From JAYVFR01 sp043772945 (lineage in GTDB: Bacteria > Patescibacteriota > JACMRA01), in NCBI GenBank assembly GCA_043772945.1, contig JAYVFR010000019.1, positions 1 to 30,372 on the forward strand: a stretch of 30,372 nt of DNA, read 5' to 3'. Each line of letters starts with the position of its first letter. The first letter of the stretch is position 1. Positions 1 through 6,854 of the stretch are shown here, in pieces. The notes below the pieces were generated by a model that was not told the origin of the DNA, did not search any database, and saw only the letters and a list, made by a program, of their open reading frames with translations. A program made the position numbers and the translations under genes.

Positions 1-1472
1 GGGCGAACTAGGGGAGCTGTTACTGGGATTGTTGATGCTCCTACTAATCCTGTAACTGCTTTAGTACTAATTCCTTGAGTTACTAGTGGGATTGGGATTA
101 CATTTGGTTTTGGTAGTTGTGTTACTTGAGTTTGAGTTGTTTGAGCTTTTGGAACTTGAATATTTGGAACTACTCTTTCTATTGGTGTAGTGTTTGATAT
201 TTCTTGAGTGTTTGGCTGGCTTCTGTTAACTTCTTGCTTTGGTCTGCTGTCTATTACTTTATCAGTATTGCTAATGCGAGAGATTTCAGGAATTTGAACG
301 GGGATATTTTCAAAAACTGGATTTTCTTTTATGGCTTCTACTATCACACCACCTACTCCAGCAGCAATTGAAGTCTCTAAATTCCCGACAATTTTAACTG
401 GTTTTTTAGGTTCTGAGGGTTGATTCAGAGAATCTTGTCCTTCTACTTTTTTTGGCTCTGTTTTTTGGCTCTGTTTTTTGGATTGTGTAATTAAGCTATC
501 AACTATTTGATTAAATTCGAGTCTTAATTTTAAATAAATTCCATCCTCAATGACTTTTGCCCATTTGGAATCAAAAACAAGGTGGTCGCCACCTCCTAAA
601 TGAACTAAAATACTTTTTGCATCAAATTTATTGTTTTCACTAATTCCGTTTTGATAGTAAACACTACTAAGCCCAAAGGATGTCCAGTTCCAAAATAAAT
701 TTTGTTTATAGATTTCAGCTTGTTTAATATCACCTTTTAATAATTCAAAAAATTTCTGGGCTTCTTTTCTAATCTCATCGACTTTCTGCGTGATAATATG
801 ACCGTAGCTTTGTTGAACTAATAGTCTCGACAAAAACAAATTATTATTTCGAGCGTATCGTTCTAGATCGTCGTGATAAACTATACTAGCCCAGCTGTTT
901 GGATATTCTTTTTCGGTTGAGTGGAGGGTAAATAAATAACTAACATGTTGCTTGAAGTTTTTGTTCAAATACCCTAAAATTTCAGCCCTAACCATTCCCG
1001 TCTGTAATTGGGGGTCTTGCTTGATTCTCTGTTGCAAATTCTCTCTAAGCTCAGGTCTAAAGAAATTTAGTAAATTCTCTAATCGTAAAATTTGCAGTTC
1101 ACGCTTGACTTGAGTAAACCCTTTTCCGAACTGCACGGTTCCGTATTTAGTTGAGTTAATGTTAAAATGTAAATGCTCAATCAAATACTTGCTATAAGCC
1201 TCAGATAAAAAATTAACTCTGTAATCATTGTAGTTATGAGCAATGCTTGGTTGGCTGGCGACTGAATTATCATTTATCGGGATTGGCTTTGCCGTAGGCA
1301 TAATCTCTTTCATTTGAGAGACTTGATTTTCTGGCAATGTTTGTGGTGATTGAGTTTGGGTGTTTAAGCGAGTGTCTAAATTGCTTGCTTTAGATCTATT
1401 AAAAGAGCTATTTGATAACCTTTTGAATAGATTCTGTATTTGATTAAAAGCAGTGGGTTTAGGATCGGGCAT
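1..1472 (-). CDS. Large unknown protein, C-terminus beyond window edge
   Basis: The frame is open without a stop from the ATG at 1472 to base 1, so at least 490 residues are encoded and the end is missing. Residues about 1-70 are polar, Gln/Asn/Ser/Pro-rich and probably disordered; about 75-340 form a helical, Tyr/Phe-rich globular part; from about 340 on the chain is Lys/Gln/Pro/Thr-rich with several proline-spaced repeats of Gln-Thr. No signal peptide and no domain I recognise. A strong promoter (TTGACC, 17 bp, TATAAT) lies about 90 bases upstream. The long core followed by a proline-rich linker resembles the architecture of the toxin-like protein at 10038-12905, so a second polymorphic-toxin-type or secreted effector protein is possible, but that is inference from composition only. 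Confidence 0.75.
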   Translation of the reverse strand, partial: MPDPKPTAFNQIQNLFKRLSNSSFNRSKASNLDTRLNTQTQSPQTLPENQVSQMKEIMPTAKPIPINDNSVASQPSIAHNYNDYRVNFLSEAYSKYLIEHLHFNINSTKYGTVQFGKGFTQVKRELQILRLENLLNFFRPELRENLQQRIKQDPQLQTGMVRAEILGYLNKNFKQHVSYLFTLHSTEKEYPNSWASIVYHDDLERYARNNNLFLSRLLVQQSYGHIITQKVDEIRKEAQKFFELLKGDIKQAEIYKQNLFWNWTSFGLSSVYYQNGISENNKFDAKSILVHLGGGDHLVFDSKWAKVIEDGIYLKLRLEFNQIVDSLITQSKKQSQKTEPKKVEGQDSLNQPSEPKKPVKIVGNLETSIAAGVGGVIVEAIKENPVFENIPVQIPEISRISNTDKVIDSRPKQEVNRSQPNTQEISNTTPIERVVPNIQVPKAQTTQTQVTQLPKPNVIPIPLVTQGISTKAVTGLVGASTIPVTAPLVR

Positions 1473-1562
1473 TCGAGGTTTTAATAATTTTTTGTCTTTT
1501 AAATTTTTTTTAGATTTCTTCTAGAATTTAAGATTAATCAAATTAAAACTAGGTTTTTGCTT

Positions 1563-1591
1563 ATTATAACTTAGTTTTTTGGCTTGGTCAA
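1563..1591 (-). promoter_or_regulatory. Sigma70-type promoter for the left-edge gene
   Basis: On the minus strand TTGACC (1591-1586) and a perfect TATAAT (1568-1563) are separated by 17 bases, followed by an AT-rich leader of about 85 bases to the ATG at 1472. The leader has no clear Shine-Dalgarno sequence. Confidence 0.7.
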
Positions 1592-1630
1592 AAATAGATT
1601 TTCATTTGAGTTTTAGTAACTTTTTTAGGC

Positions 1631-1697
1631 ACAAAAAAATCAGCTTGATGCAAAATATAGTTATCAAAAGACAAAAATAAAATTACAAAAAGCTGAT
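1631..1697 (-). terminator. Hairpin terminator after the Gly/Ser-rich gene
   Basis: On the minus strand the arm ATCAGCTT (1697-1690) pairs with AAGCTGAT (1646-1639) and is followed directly by a run of seven T. The loop is long (about 43 bases). It lies some 45 bases after the TAG stop of the gene at 1743-2504. Confidence 0.55.
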
Positions 1698-1742
1698 ACA
1701 AGCACCGTGTTTAGGGGTTAGTGGGAACTAGTTTTAAAAAAA

Positions 1743-2504
1743 CTAACCACGGAAAGGAGTGCGAGAAGTTGGAACGTTTGCAAATTGATCACGCGGACGA
1801 TTGTCAACGAATCGATTCCAGTTAGAACCAAGTTGTCGTTGCATGAATACACTTAAATCATGGTAGTACTCAAGTTGCAGATTTAAAACATCCGCTGTTT
1901 GAGAACTGTATGAAATTCCACTTTGAGTCGAGCTTTGATGTTGGCTAGCTCCAAGTCCAACTGAAGCTCCGCTGCAACTAGCTCCTCCACCCAATGATTG
2001 ATAGCCCCCACCCTTTGATTGGTATTGAGGAAGTTCGCCGAATTTGGCAAACATCCGAAACTTCCCTCGCAAAGATTTGTCTTGAGACACATTTTGAGCA
2101 ACACTTATACCTCGAGACAAGTTAGAGATAACAAAATTTGGTCCTTGTTGAGTAATGGGGTTGTATGTACCAACGATGGTATAACTATGACCACTAGGAA
2201 ATTCCCACATGTCATCTTCTTGACATTCTTGTGGGGTTTGGGCACCTCCACTATAGATGTTTTGTCCTTCCACGAACAAAGGAATTCCAATCGGATGAGA
2301 ATTGGTTAAGTTAGTAACTTTAAACCCTAACTGATCACCATCTTGGACGGCAATATAGGTTAGATCACCAAATTTGAGTTGACGATATGTCAAACCAGTT
2401 TGCGTTTCAATGATTTCCACTTCCAGCACGACGGGGTTACCAATCATAGCAGCCTTAGCGGCTGCCGAAAAATTGTTGAGATTAGGCTGAGACAAAAATG
2501 CCAT
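1743..2504 (-). CDS. Unknown protein with Gly/Ser/Gln-rich segment
   Basis: The frame could open 27 codons earlier, but the ATG at 2504 is preceded by GGAGAAC at SD spacing, giving 253 residues starting MAFLSQPNLNN. Residues about 25-150 look beta-rich (alternating Val/Ile/Thr strands, a Cys in a PQECQEDD turn); about 165-215 is a low-complexity stretch of Gly, Ser, Gln and Tyr; the end (about 215-253) is aromatic and Arg-rich (LQLEYYHDLSVF, RDQFANVP). No signal peptide or membrane helix, and no family I recognise. It is monocistronic, with its own terminator. The SD-led start resembles those at 4401 and 14913. It could be a structural or surface-associated protein, but nothing shows this directly. 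Confidence 0.8.
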   Translation of the reverse strand: MAFLSQPNLNNFSAAAKAAMIGNPVVLEVEIIETQTGLTYRQLKFGDLTYIAVQDGDQLGFKVTNLTNSHPIGIPLFVEGQNIYSGGAQTPQECQEDDMWEFPSGHSYTIVGTYNPITQQGPNFVISNLSRGISVAQNVSQDKSLRGKFRMFAKFGELPQYQSKGGGYQSLGGGASCSGASVGLGASQHQSSTQSGISYSSQTADVLNLQLEYYHDLSVFMQRQLGSNWNRFVDNRPRDQFANVPTSRTPFRG

Positions 2505-2704
2505 GAGAGTTCTCCATTTCCCTAAACAGGGATTATTTTGCTGTGAAATACTTGATCGGGCTTGATCAAGGTAATCAATACACAATCACAACAAATTCCT
2601 TTTTTCAAAAGCTCTCCTAAAGCTTGTTTTTAGCTATTTCTAGACAATTTCTAGTCTTTAGAATTAAAGTATTATTATATTTACCGCTTCTATTTTTTTC
2701 TAAT

Positions 2705-3775
2705 ATGAAATCTTCTCTCCCCCTTCAAAAAATCTTTGATAATTATAAGCAAATAAACGATGCACTTAATTTGAACCCCGAAACAAGCGAGATTATTAAA
2801 TTAAGTAAGCAATTAAAAAAAATTTCTTTGCAACATCAAATTGCTAGTAATATTCAAACTTCAATAGATAGTATTAACCAAAATCAGGAGCTTTTAAAAG
2901 ACACAGAAGATGCCGAATTGGTTGGGATGCTTGAAGTTGATATCAATGAGCTTAAAAATAAAGTTACAAATTGGGAGGAGGAATTACTTACTTATATGAG
3001 TCCTTCTGATGCACGGGACGACAATGATATTTTTATTGAAATTCGAGCAGGGGCTGGAGGAGATGAATCAAGTTTATTCGCAGGGGAGTTGATTAAAGCT
3101 TACTCAATGATGTGTACTCAACTAGGATTAACACTTAAACTTGTTGATATTAGTAGTGGAACAGTAGGAGGCTACAAGGAAGTGGTGGCTGAAATTCGAG
3201 GAGAGGGTTCTTATAGTTGGTTCAAATATGAAGGTGGAGTTCATAGAGTTCAGCGAGTTCCTGAAACTGAGAAGCAGGGTCGCGTTCATACTTCTACAAT
3301 TTCAGTTGCAATTATGCCTTTAATTGAGGAAACTGATGGTTTTAAATTAGATGAAAAGGATGTAGAGGTTACGGCAACAACTTCGCAAGGTGCAGGAGGT
3401 CAAAGTGTAAATACTACTTATTCGGCTGTTATTATGGTTCATAAGCCAACAGGAATAAAAGCAAAATGTCAGGATGAGAGAAGCTTCAGGCAGAACAAAG
3501 ACAAATGCTGGCAGATATTAACTGCGCGAGTTTATGATCATTTAGAGCAAGTAAGATTAGAGAAGGAATACAATGAGAGAAAGGAGCAAGTGGGGAGGGC
3601 TGATAGAAGTGAGAAAATTCGGACTTATAATTTTCCTCAGGATAGAGTAACTGACCACAGATATAATCAAAACTGGAATCAGCTTCCTGCGATTATGACT
3701 GGGCAAATTCTTAAAGTAATTGAAGATATTAAAAAATTGGAAGCCAAGAGAGTTCTTGACACTTTGAGTGAATAG
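2705..3775 (+). CDS. prfA: Peptide chain release factor 1
   Basis: RF1 recognises UAA and UAG in the ribosomal A site and triggers hydrolysis of peptidyl-tRNA. The protein of 356 residues (family about 360) has the helical N-terminal domain (about 1-105), the stop-codon recognition tripeptide PET at 186-188 (a PxT motif as in RF1, not the SPF of RF2), and the catalytic GGQ at 231-233 in a QGAGGQSVN context, then the conserved GRADRSEKIRTYNFPQ segment. The ATG at 2705 matches the usual RF1 start; 27 upstream codons in the same frame encode a hydrophobic stretch unlike RF1 and were left out. There is no SD. rpiB follows after 25 bases. An intact RF1 implies UAG is a real stop here, which matters for the interrupted genes in this window. 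Confidence 0.96.
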   Translation: MKSSLPLQKIFDNYKQINDALNLNPETSEIIKLSKQLKKISLQHQIASNIQTSIDSINQNQELLKDTEDAELVGMLEVDINELKNKVTNWEEELLTYMSPSDARDDNDIFIEIRAGAGGDESSLFAGELIKAYSMMCTQLGLTLKLVDISSGTVGGYKEVVAEIRGEGSYSWFKYEGGVHRVQRVPETEKQGRVHTSTISVAIMPLIEETDGFKLDEKDVEVTATTSQGAGGQSVNTTYSAVIMVHKPTGIKAKCQDERSFRQNKDKCWQILTARVYDHLEQVRLEKEYNERKEQVGRADRSEKIRTYNFPQDRVTDHRYNQNWNQLPAIMTGQILKVIEDIKKLEAKRVLDTLSE

Positions 3776-3800
3776 TATTTCAATCAAAGGATTATTATTT

Positions 3801-4256
3801 ATGCCTCAACAAATTTATTTAGTGTCTGATCATGCTGGGTTTGATCTAAAAAAAAATATTTTAGAATATTTAAAATCACTCGAGTCTTTTGGAAATTCTG
3901 ATTCTTATATCATTAGCGATTTAACTCCAACTTTTTTGAAAAATGACGATTATCCAGATAAAGCCCGAGTGCTAGCATTAGCTATGGAGGATGATGATGA
4001 AGCAATTGGTATAGCTCTCTGTGGTAGTGGAGTTGGGATTAATATAGCTCTTAACAGGTATAAACATGTTAGGGCAATTTTAGGAGATGCAATTGAAACT
4101 GTTCAATTAAGTAGAGCTGATAATAATACAAACGTTCTTTGTTTGGGCGAGAGGGTTTTAGAAAAAGAAGAAGCTTGTAAGTTAGTTAAAACTTTCTTAG
4201 AAACTAAATTTAATTCTGAGGAACGTCATCTTCGCCGTATCCAAAAGATTAGTTAA
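3801..4256 (+). CDS. rpiB: Ribose-5-phosphate isomerase B
   Basis: Interconverts ribulose-5-phosphate and ribose-5-phosphate in the pentose phosphate pathway. The 151 residues cover the whole RpiB/LacA/LacB fold: SDHAGF at 9-14, a DYP at 50-52, the LCGSGVGI loop with the catalytic Cys74 (matching Cys66 of E. coli RpiB), SRADNNTNVLCLG at 104-116 and an HLRRIQKI end matching the phosphate-binding HxxRVxxI. The E. coli His99 position, normally in an SRxHNDAN motif, is Asp107 here, and the Thr after CG is Ser. The ATG at 3801 was chosen because residue 4 onward matches family N-termini; an upstream in-frame ATG at 3768 overlaps the end of prfA. It is probably cotranscribed with prfA. Confidence 0.93.
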   Translation: MPQQIYLVSDHAGFDLKKNILEYLKSLESFGNSDSYIISDLTPTFLKNDDYPDKARVLALAMEDDDEAIGIALCGSGVGINIALNRYKHVRAILGDAIETVQLSRADNNTNVLCLGERVLEKEEACKLVKTFLETKFNSEERHLRRIQKIS

Positions 4257-4300
4257 ATATCAATTAAGCTTGAGTTGAAATTCATCAATGTAATAAGTTT

Positions 4301-4329
4301 TTGCAAAAATCAAAAAAATGTGCTAGGAT
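4301..4329 (+). promoter_or_regulatory. Extended -10 promoter of small gene
   Basis: TTGCAA (4301-4306), 17 bases, then TAGGAT (4324-4329), preceded by TGC to give an extended -10. Transcription would start about 65 bases before the ATG at 4401. The TGC-TAG arrangement recurs upstream of the cassettes at 14913 and 15674. Confidence 0.6.
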
Positions 4330-4400
4330 CGTTATTGAGAAACTAAATAGTTTAGCTATTCCGCCACTCTACTTTTATGTTTTGAACAGGAGATTTTCTC

Positions 4401-4721
4401 ATGAACTTTCAAGAATTCAAACAGACTTATTCTTTCAAATTTTTGCAGGAAATGGCATCCGATGTCATTGCTGATCTGCATGATCTCGAGGTGGCAATCA
4501 AGAGGACTAAGCTCTATCAAATTGATAGAGGTGATGTGACTGGGAAAGATTTACTTAATGCCAATCTGATTTTTTGGCAGTGCTATTTCAAGTTTGGTCA
4601 TGGGCGAGATTTTCAAGTGGCATTAGCCCACCTAGAAGCCGCACAAGATCTTGCGAAAGAAGGTATACTTTTTAATCCTGGAGTCACTACTTTTCAGTGG
4701 GTAGAAATCACTGACGATTAG
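4401..4721 (+). CDS. Small unknown cytoplasmic protein
   Basis: The 106-residue protein begins MNFQEFKQTYSF. The ATG is preceded by AGGAG eight bases upstream, in contrast to the SD-less housekeeping genes next to it. Predicted mostly helical, acidic, with Trp/Phe near the middle and no membrane segment or signal peptide; no recognised motif. It has its own promoter (4301-4329) and a strong terminator (4733-4780), so it is a monocistronic unit inserted between rpiB and the minus-strand block. This unit structure and the GGAG-ttctc-ATG leader match the cassette genes at 14913 and 15674. Function unknown. Confidence 0.8.
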   Translation: MNFQEFKQTYSFKFLQEMASDVIADLHDLEVAIKRTKLYQIDRGDVTGKDLLNANLIFWQCYFKFGHGRDFQVALAHLEAAQDLAKEGILFNPGVTTFQWVEITDD

Positions 4722-4732
4722 GTTTTCTCAAA

Positions 4733-4780
4733 ACCCTTGACTTGTAGTTGCTTATTTAGCACTCGTCAAGGGTATTTTTT
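4733..4780 (+). terminator. Rho-independent terminator
   Basis: ACCCTTGAC (4733-4741) pairs perfectly with GTCAAGGGT (4765-4773), followed by A and a T run. It ends the unit at 4401-4721. The stop codon of the convergent gene at 4752 lies inside the loop, so it may also act weakly on the other strand (only four T there). Confidence 0.85.
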
Positions 4781-5234
4781 TAGACTTTAATAACTCCTCG
4801 ATTGAGTAATAAATTGGGATTTTAAGTTTTTCGGCTTGTTTAAGCTTAGATCCTGCTTTTTCTCCGCATAACAAATAGTTTGTTTGGGAGTTGACTGTGT
4901 TTATGAATTTATAATTGTTTTGCTCTAAGGTTTGTTTAATTTCATCTCGCGGCTCTATAAAAGTACCTGTAATACAAACTGTTTTTAAATTACTAGTCAT
5001 TTGATTGTTAAAACTTATAAGATTAATTTGGTATTTATTTTGATCTGGATTTTCTAAGCTTTCTAGGTTTTCTAGATTCTGGAATTTATTAACTAAAGTA
5101 TTATAGCTTTCAGATTCCAGGAAATTAATTAGGTTGTTGCTAATTTTGGGCCCTATTCCTTTAATTTGATTTAACTCATCTTTGTTTAACTTATTCAAAG
5201 ATTTAAGAAATTGACTCACTAGGATTTTGGTCAT
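4752..5234 (-). CDS. Stand-alone HhH-BRCT protein resembling the DNA ligase C-terminus
   Basis: Only the last two domains of a bacterial NAD-dependent DNA ligase (LigA) appear to be present. Residues about 14-60 hold a helix-hairpin-helix (IKGIGPKISNNLI), and about 82-160 a BRCT domain with a VCITGTF strand, a TNYLLCGEKAGSKLKQAEKL segment and a final EELL helix, matching the closing BRCT of LigA. No adenylation or OB domain is encoded and no catalytic Lys is seen, so ligase activity is excluded; DNA-end or protein-protein binding is the likely role. It is the last gene of a minus-strand run after the Doc-like gene. It could be a LigA-derived paralogue or a normal small BRCT protein of this lineage. 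Confidence 0.85.
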   Translation of the reverse strand: MTKILVSQFLKSLNKLNKDELNQIKGIGPKISNNLINFLESESYNTLVNKFQNLENLESLENPDQNKYQINLISFNNQMTSNLKTVCITGTFIEPRDEIKQTLEQNNYKFINTVNSQTNYLLCGEKAGSKLKQAEKLKIPIYYSIEELLKSKKIPLTSAK

Positions 5235-5261
5235 ATTAGTTTATTTATTGTATTTAAAAAA

Positions 5262-5384
5262 TTATTCACCTTTTCGAAGCCAGCCCTTGACGATTGTTTG
5301 CCACCAACGAAACCAATATATCGTAATTATTGACCCAAAGCATGCAAACCCGCCGATAATTATCCAAACTATTTCTACAGACAT
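5262..5384 (-). CDS. 40-residue single-pass membrane peptide
   Basis: An ATG at 5384 opens 40 codons. The product starts MSVEIVWIIIGGFACFGS, giving one hydrophobic helix (about residues 4-26), then an aromatic and basic tail (FRWWQTIVKGWLRKGE) typical of a positive-inside anchor. The start lies six bases after the stop of the doc-like gene and the end about 27 bases before the HhH-BRCT gene, so it fits snugly in the same transcript. No SD is seen. Function unknown; small membrane peptides next to toxin genes can be part of the module, but nothing proves that here. Confidence 0.6.
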   Translation of the reverse strand: MSVEIVWIIIGGFACFGSIITIYWFRWWQTIVKGWLRKGE

Positions 5385-5390
5385 GTTTGA

Positions 5391-5813
5391 TTATAGAATT
5401 AATGGTAATTTTTTGACAAGTCTGTCATAGATAATTTCTTCAAGGATTAAATTTAGCTCTTGTTTGGTAGTTTGATTACTGGCTACATTGACGACTACGT
5501 CTTCCATAATGTCTAAATAGTTATCTATTTTTTTGTCATATCCGTTAAGTCCAAGAAAATATGCTCCGCAAGCTAGAGCAGTTCGTTTGTTACCATCAAC
5601 AAAAGCATGGTTTTGGATTACGCTATAAACTAAATGTGTAAGTTTTTCTAATAAATTAGGGTAGTAAATATCATTTTGAATATGGATTAGAACTGATTCA
5701 AGCCTCCCTCGATCCAAAACCCCTAAAAGGCCTGAACTAATAGAAATAATATTATTATGGAGTGTAATTACTTGCTCCACCTCAAAATAGTTAAAAGCCA
5801 ATGATTTTGTCAT
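5391..5813 (-). CDS. doc: Doc-like Fic-fold protein (death-on-curing family)
   Basis: The 140-residue protein carries the Fic/Doc active-site motif HAFVDGNKRTA at about 69-79, with the catalytic His69 and the Asp, Asn, Lys and Arg of HxFx(D/N)GNKR all present. The N-terminal pattern (HNNIISISSGLLGVLDRGRLES) is characteristic of Doc proteins, which phosphorylate elongation factor EF-Tu, rather than of AMP-transferring Fic enzymes, so kinase-type toxin activity is expected from the family. Upstream, 18 bases away, is the gene at 5832-6182, which sits where an antitoxin (Phd) would be, but it does not look like Phd and is linked to a toxin pre-domain instead. Whether this protein is a toxin, part of the orphan module, or neutralised elsewhere is open. 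Confidence 0.9.
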   Translation of the reverse strand: MTKSLAFNYFEVEQVITLHNNIISISSGLLGVLDRGRLESVLIHIQNDIYYPNLLEKLTHLVYSVIQNHAFVDGNKRTALACGAYFLGLNGYDKKIDNYLDIMEDVVVNVASNQTTKQELNLILEEIIYDRLVKKLPLIL

Positions 5814-5831
5814 AATTTATTATTATTTTGG

Positions 5832-6182
5832 TTAACGATCCGCAAGGCGTACAAAAATTTCACGCCGTGATAAAATCTTAGCATCTAAGCTTGGGTTAAT
5901 ACCTTTAAAATTGTATTTCCAGCCACTAAATCCTTGGGAATTTGTCAAAAATTTTTGATTTTTTTTAATATCGGTAATTTTATCGCTTAATTCTATTTTA
6001 TAGAAACCACGAACTTCAACTATTTTACCATCAAAAGGTGCACTTTGCCCGGATTTGTAGACTCTGTTAATTTGTTTAAGGGCTTGATCACGGCTTAACC
6101 TAACTCCTTGCCAAGCTAAAGTTTGGCGGATTATATCAGCAATTTCATTAAGAAATTTAGTGTTTAGATTAAAATTGATCAT
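5832..6182 (-). CDS. Orphan toxin C-terminal-type domain (unknown fold)
   Basis: The 116-residue frame from the ATG at 6182 continues upstream without frame change for 23 more codons to a TAA (6251-6249), and beyond that into a segment nearly identical to the pre-toxin region of the large protein at 10038-12629. This places it where a displaced polymorphic-toxin C-terminal domain would be. The domain has a helical first half (NEIADIIRQTL, RDQALKQINRVYKSGQ) and a beta-rich, basic second half (KIVEVRGFYKIEL, DAKILSRREIFVRLADR). I do not recognise the family. It could alternatively be the antitoxin partner of the Doc-like gene that starts 18 bases downstream. The ATG may be an internal Met of a once longer frame. 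Confidence 0.6.
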   Translation of the reverse strand: MINFNLNTKFLNEIADIIRQTLAWQGVRLSRDQALKQINRVYKSGQSAPFDGKIVEVRGFYKIELSDKITDIKKNQKFLTNSQGFSGWKYNFKGINPSLDAKILSRREIFVRLADR

Positions 6183-6279
6183 AGTGGAAGGTAATTCAAG
6201 GTTGATTTGAGAATTGGTTCTTTTGTTCGGTGGATTAATCCTAATATTTTATTGAAAAATAGTCAAAGATGTATTAGAA

Positions 6280-6350
6280 GGTCTATAATTCCTAGTTATT
6301 CCTTCTATTTGGGATTGGTTGGTTGGAGTCTTTGTTTGGATTTTGGGTTT
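6280..6350 (-). repeat. Duplicated pre-toxin segment (copy at orphan module)
   Basis: These 71 bases match 10561-10631 with six mismatches by my alignment. Both copies are read on the minus strand and encode the same peptide core (QTKTPTNQSQIEGITRNY, then Lys or Arg, Pro, Ser). Similarity starts at the stop codon of the Imm5-like gene and ends after the Pro-Ser; beyond it the two proteins are unrelated. A short conserved piece upstream of a different C-terminal domain is how displaced orphan toxin modules look in CDI and Rhs loci. Confidence 0.85.
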
Positions 6351-6804
6351 ATAGTTTAACGTTTTTTCTTGATGATAAAACAAGTTCGGCGATACTAGGC
6401 GATAAAAGCTGGTCTTGAAATTCTCGCTCGATGTCAGTTGACTTGCCTGCTAATTTCGCTGCCTTCAATGCGTACTCTGAGGCTCTCAATGAATGATCTG
6501 CCATGTGTGCAGTAGCGACAGCGTGTCCAACCGAACGTGCAACGGCAACTTCAGCTGGATTTGTACCTTCATTAGCCACGGCTATAGCGTCAAAGGCAGC
6601 ATTTCTACAATCACCAACAGTAGCATTGTCATTTGTCCAATCTTTTGCAGTTTTAATTGCATCGATAAGTCGTTTATCTATTTTGCTTGTGCTTAGTGGA
6701 AGTACATTTTCAGCACACTTACAAGCCCAGATAATCAGCTCTTTATGATGATCTTTAGTTAAAAGTCCGCCACGGTGCTCTGCTACAAATTGTTTGTTTC
6801 TCAT
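6349..6804 (-). CDS. Imm5-like putative immunity protein
   Basis: The 151-residue, all-helical, Ala-rich protein matches the Imm-5-like putative immunity family as I recall it: an opening HRGGLLTKDHHKELIIWACKC, a central AIKTAKDWTNDNATVGDCRNAAF, and ARSVGHAVATAHMADHSLRA near the end. Family members are found beside polymorphic toxins and are thought to bind and neutralise a cognate toxin domain in the cytoplasm. Its stop codon touches the duplicated pre-toxin segment, so it is the immunity-type gene immediately before the orphan module; the DUF4240 gene lies 50 bases upstream. An ACTATAAACC element 22 bases before the ATG recurs before the DUF4240 gene. Which toxin it protects from cannot be read from the sequence. 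Confidence 0.85.
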   Translation of the reverse strand: MRNKQFVAEHRGGLLTKDHHKELIIWACKCAENVLPLSTSKIDKRLIDAIKTAKDWTNDNATVGDCRNAAFDAIAVANEGTNPAEVAVARSVGHAVATAHMADHSLRASEYALKAAKLAGKSTDIEREFQDQLLSPSIAELVLSSRKNVKL

Positions 6805-6854
6805 GATGTTTCTTGGTTATTTGGGGTTTATAGTTTTGTTATAAAATTTTTTCG

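Noticed and set aside
1883..2309. Several short frames on both strands
   Set aside because: All lie inside the SD-led gene at 1743-2504, which has the better start and length.
2549..2572. Operator-like CTTGATC direct repeat upstream of the gene at 1743-2504
   Set aside because: Two copies of CTTGATC occur, but they overlap a possible extended coding region and are too short to support a site.
2624..2704. N-terminal extension of prfA with a hydrophobic stretch
   Set aside because: RF1 has no membrane segment and the internal ATG at 2705 fits family N-termini; the extension is probably untranslated.
5227..5430. Plus-strand frame of 67 codons
   Set aside because: It overlaps the better supported 40-residue membrane peptide and the ends of two minus-strand genes, and has no start signal.
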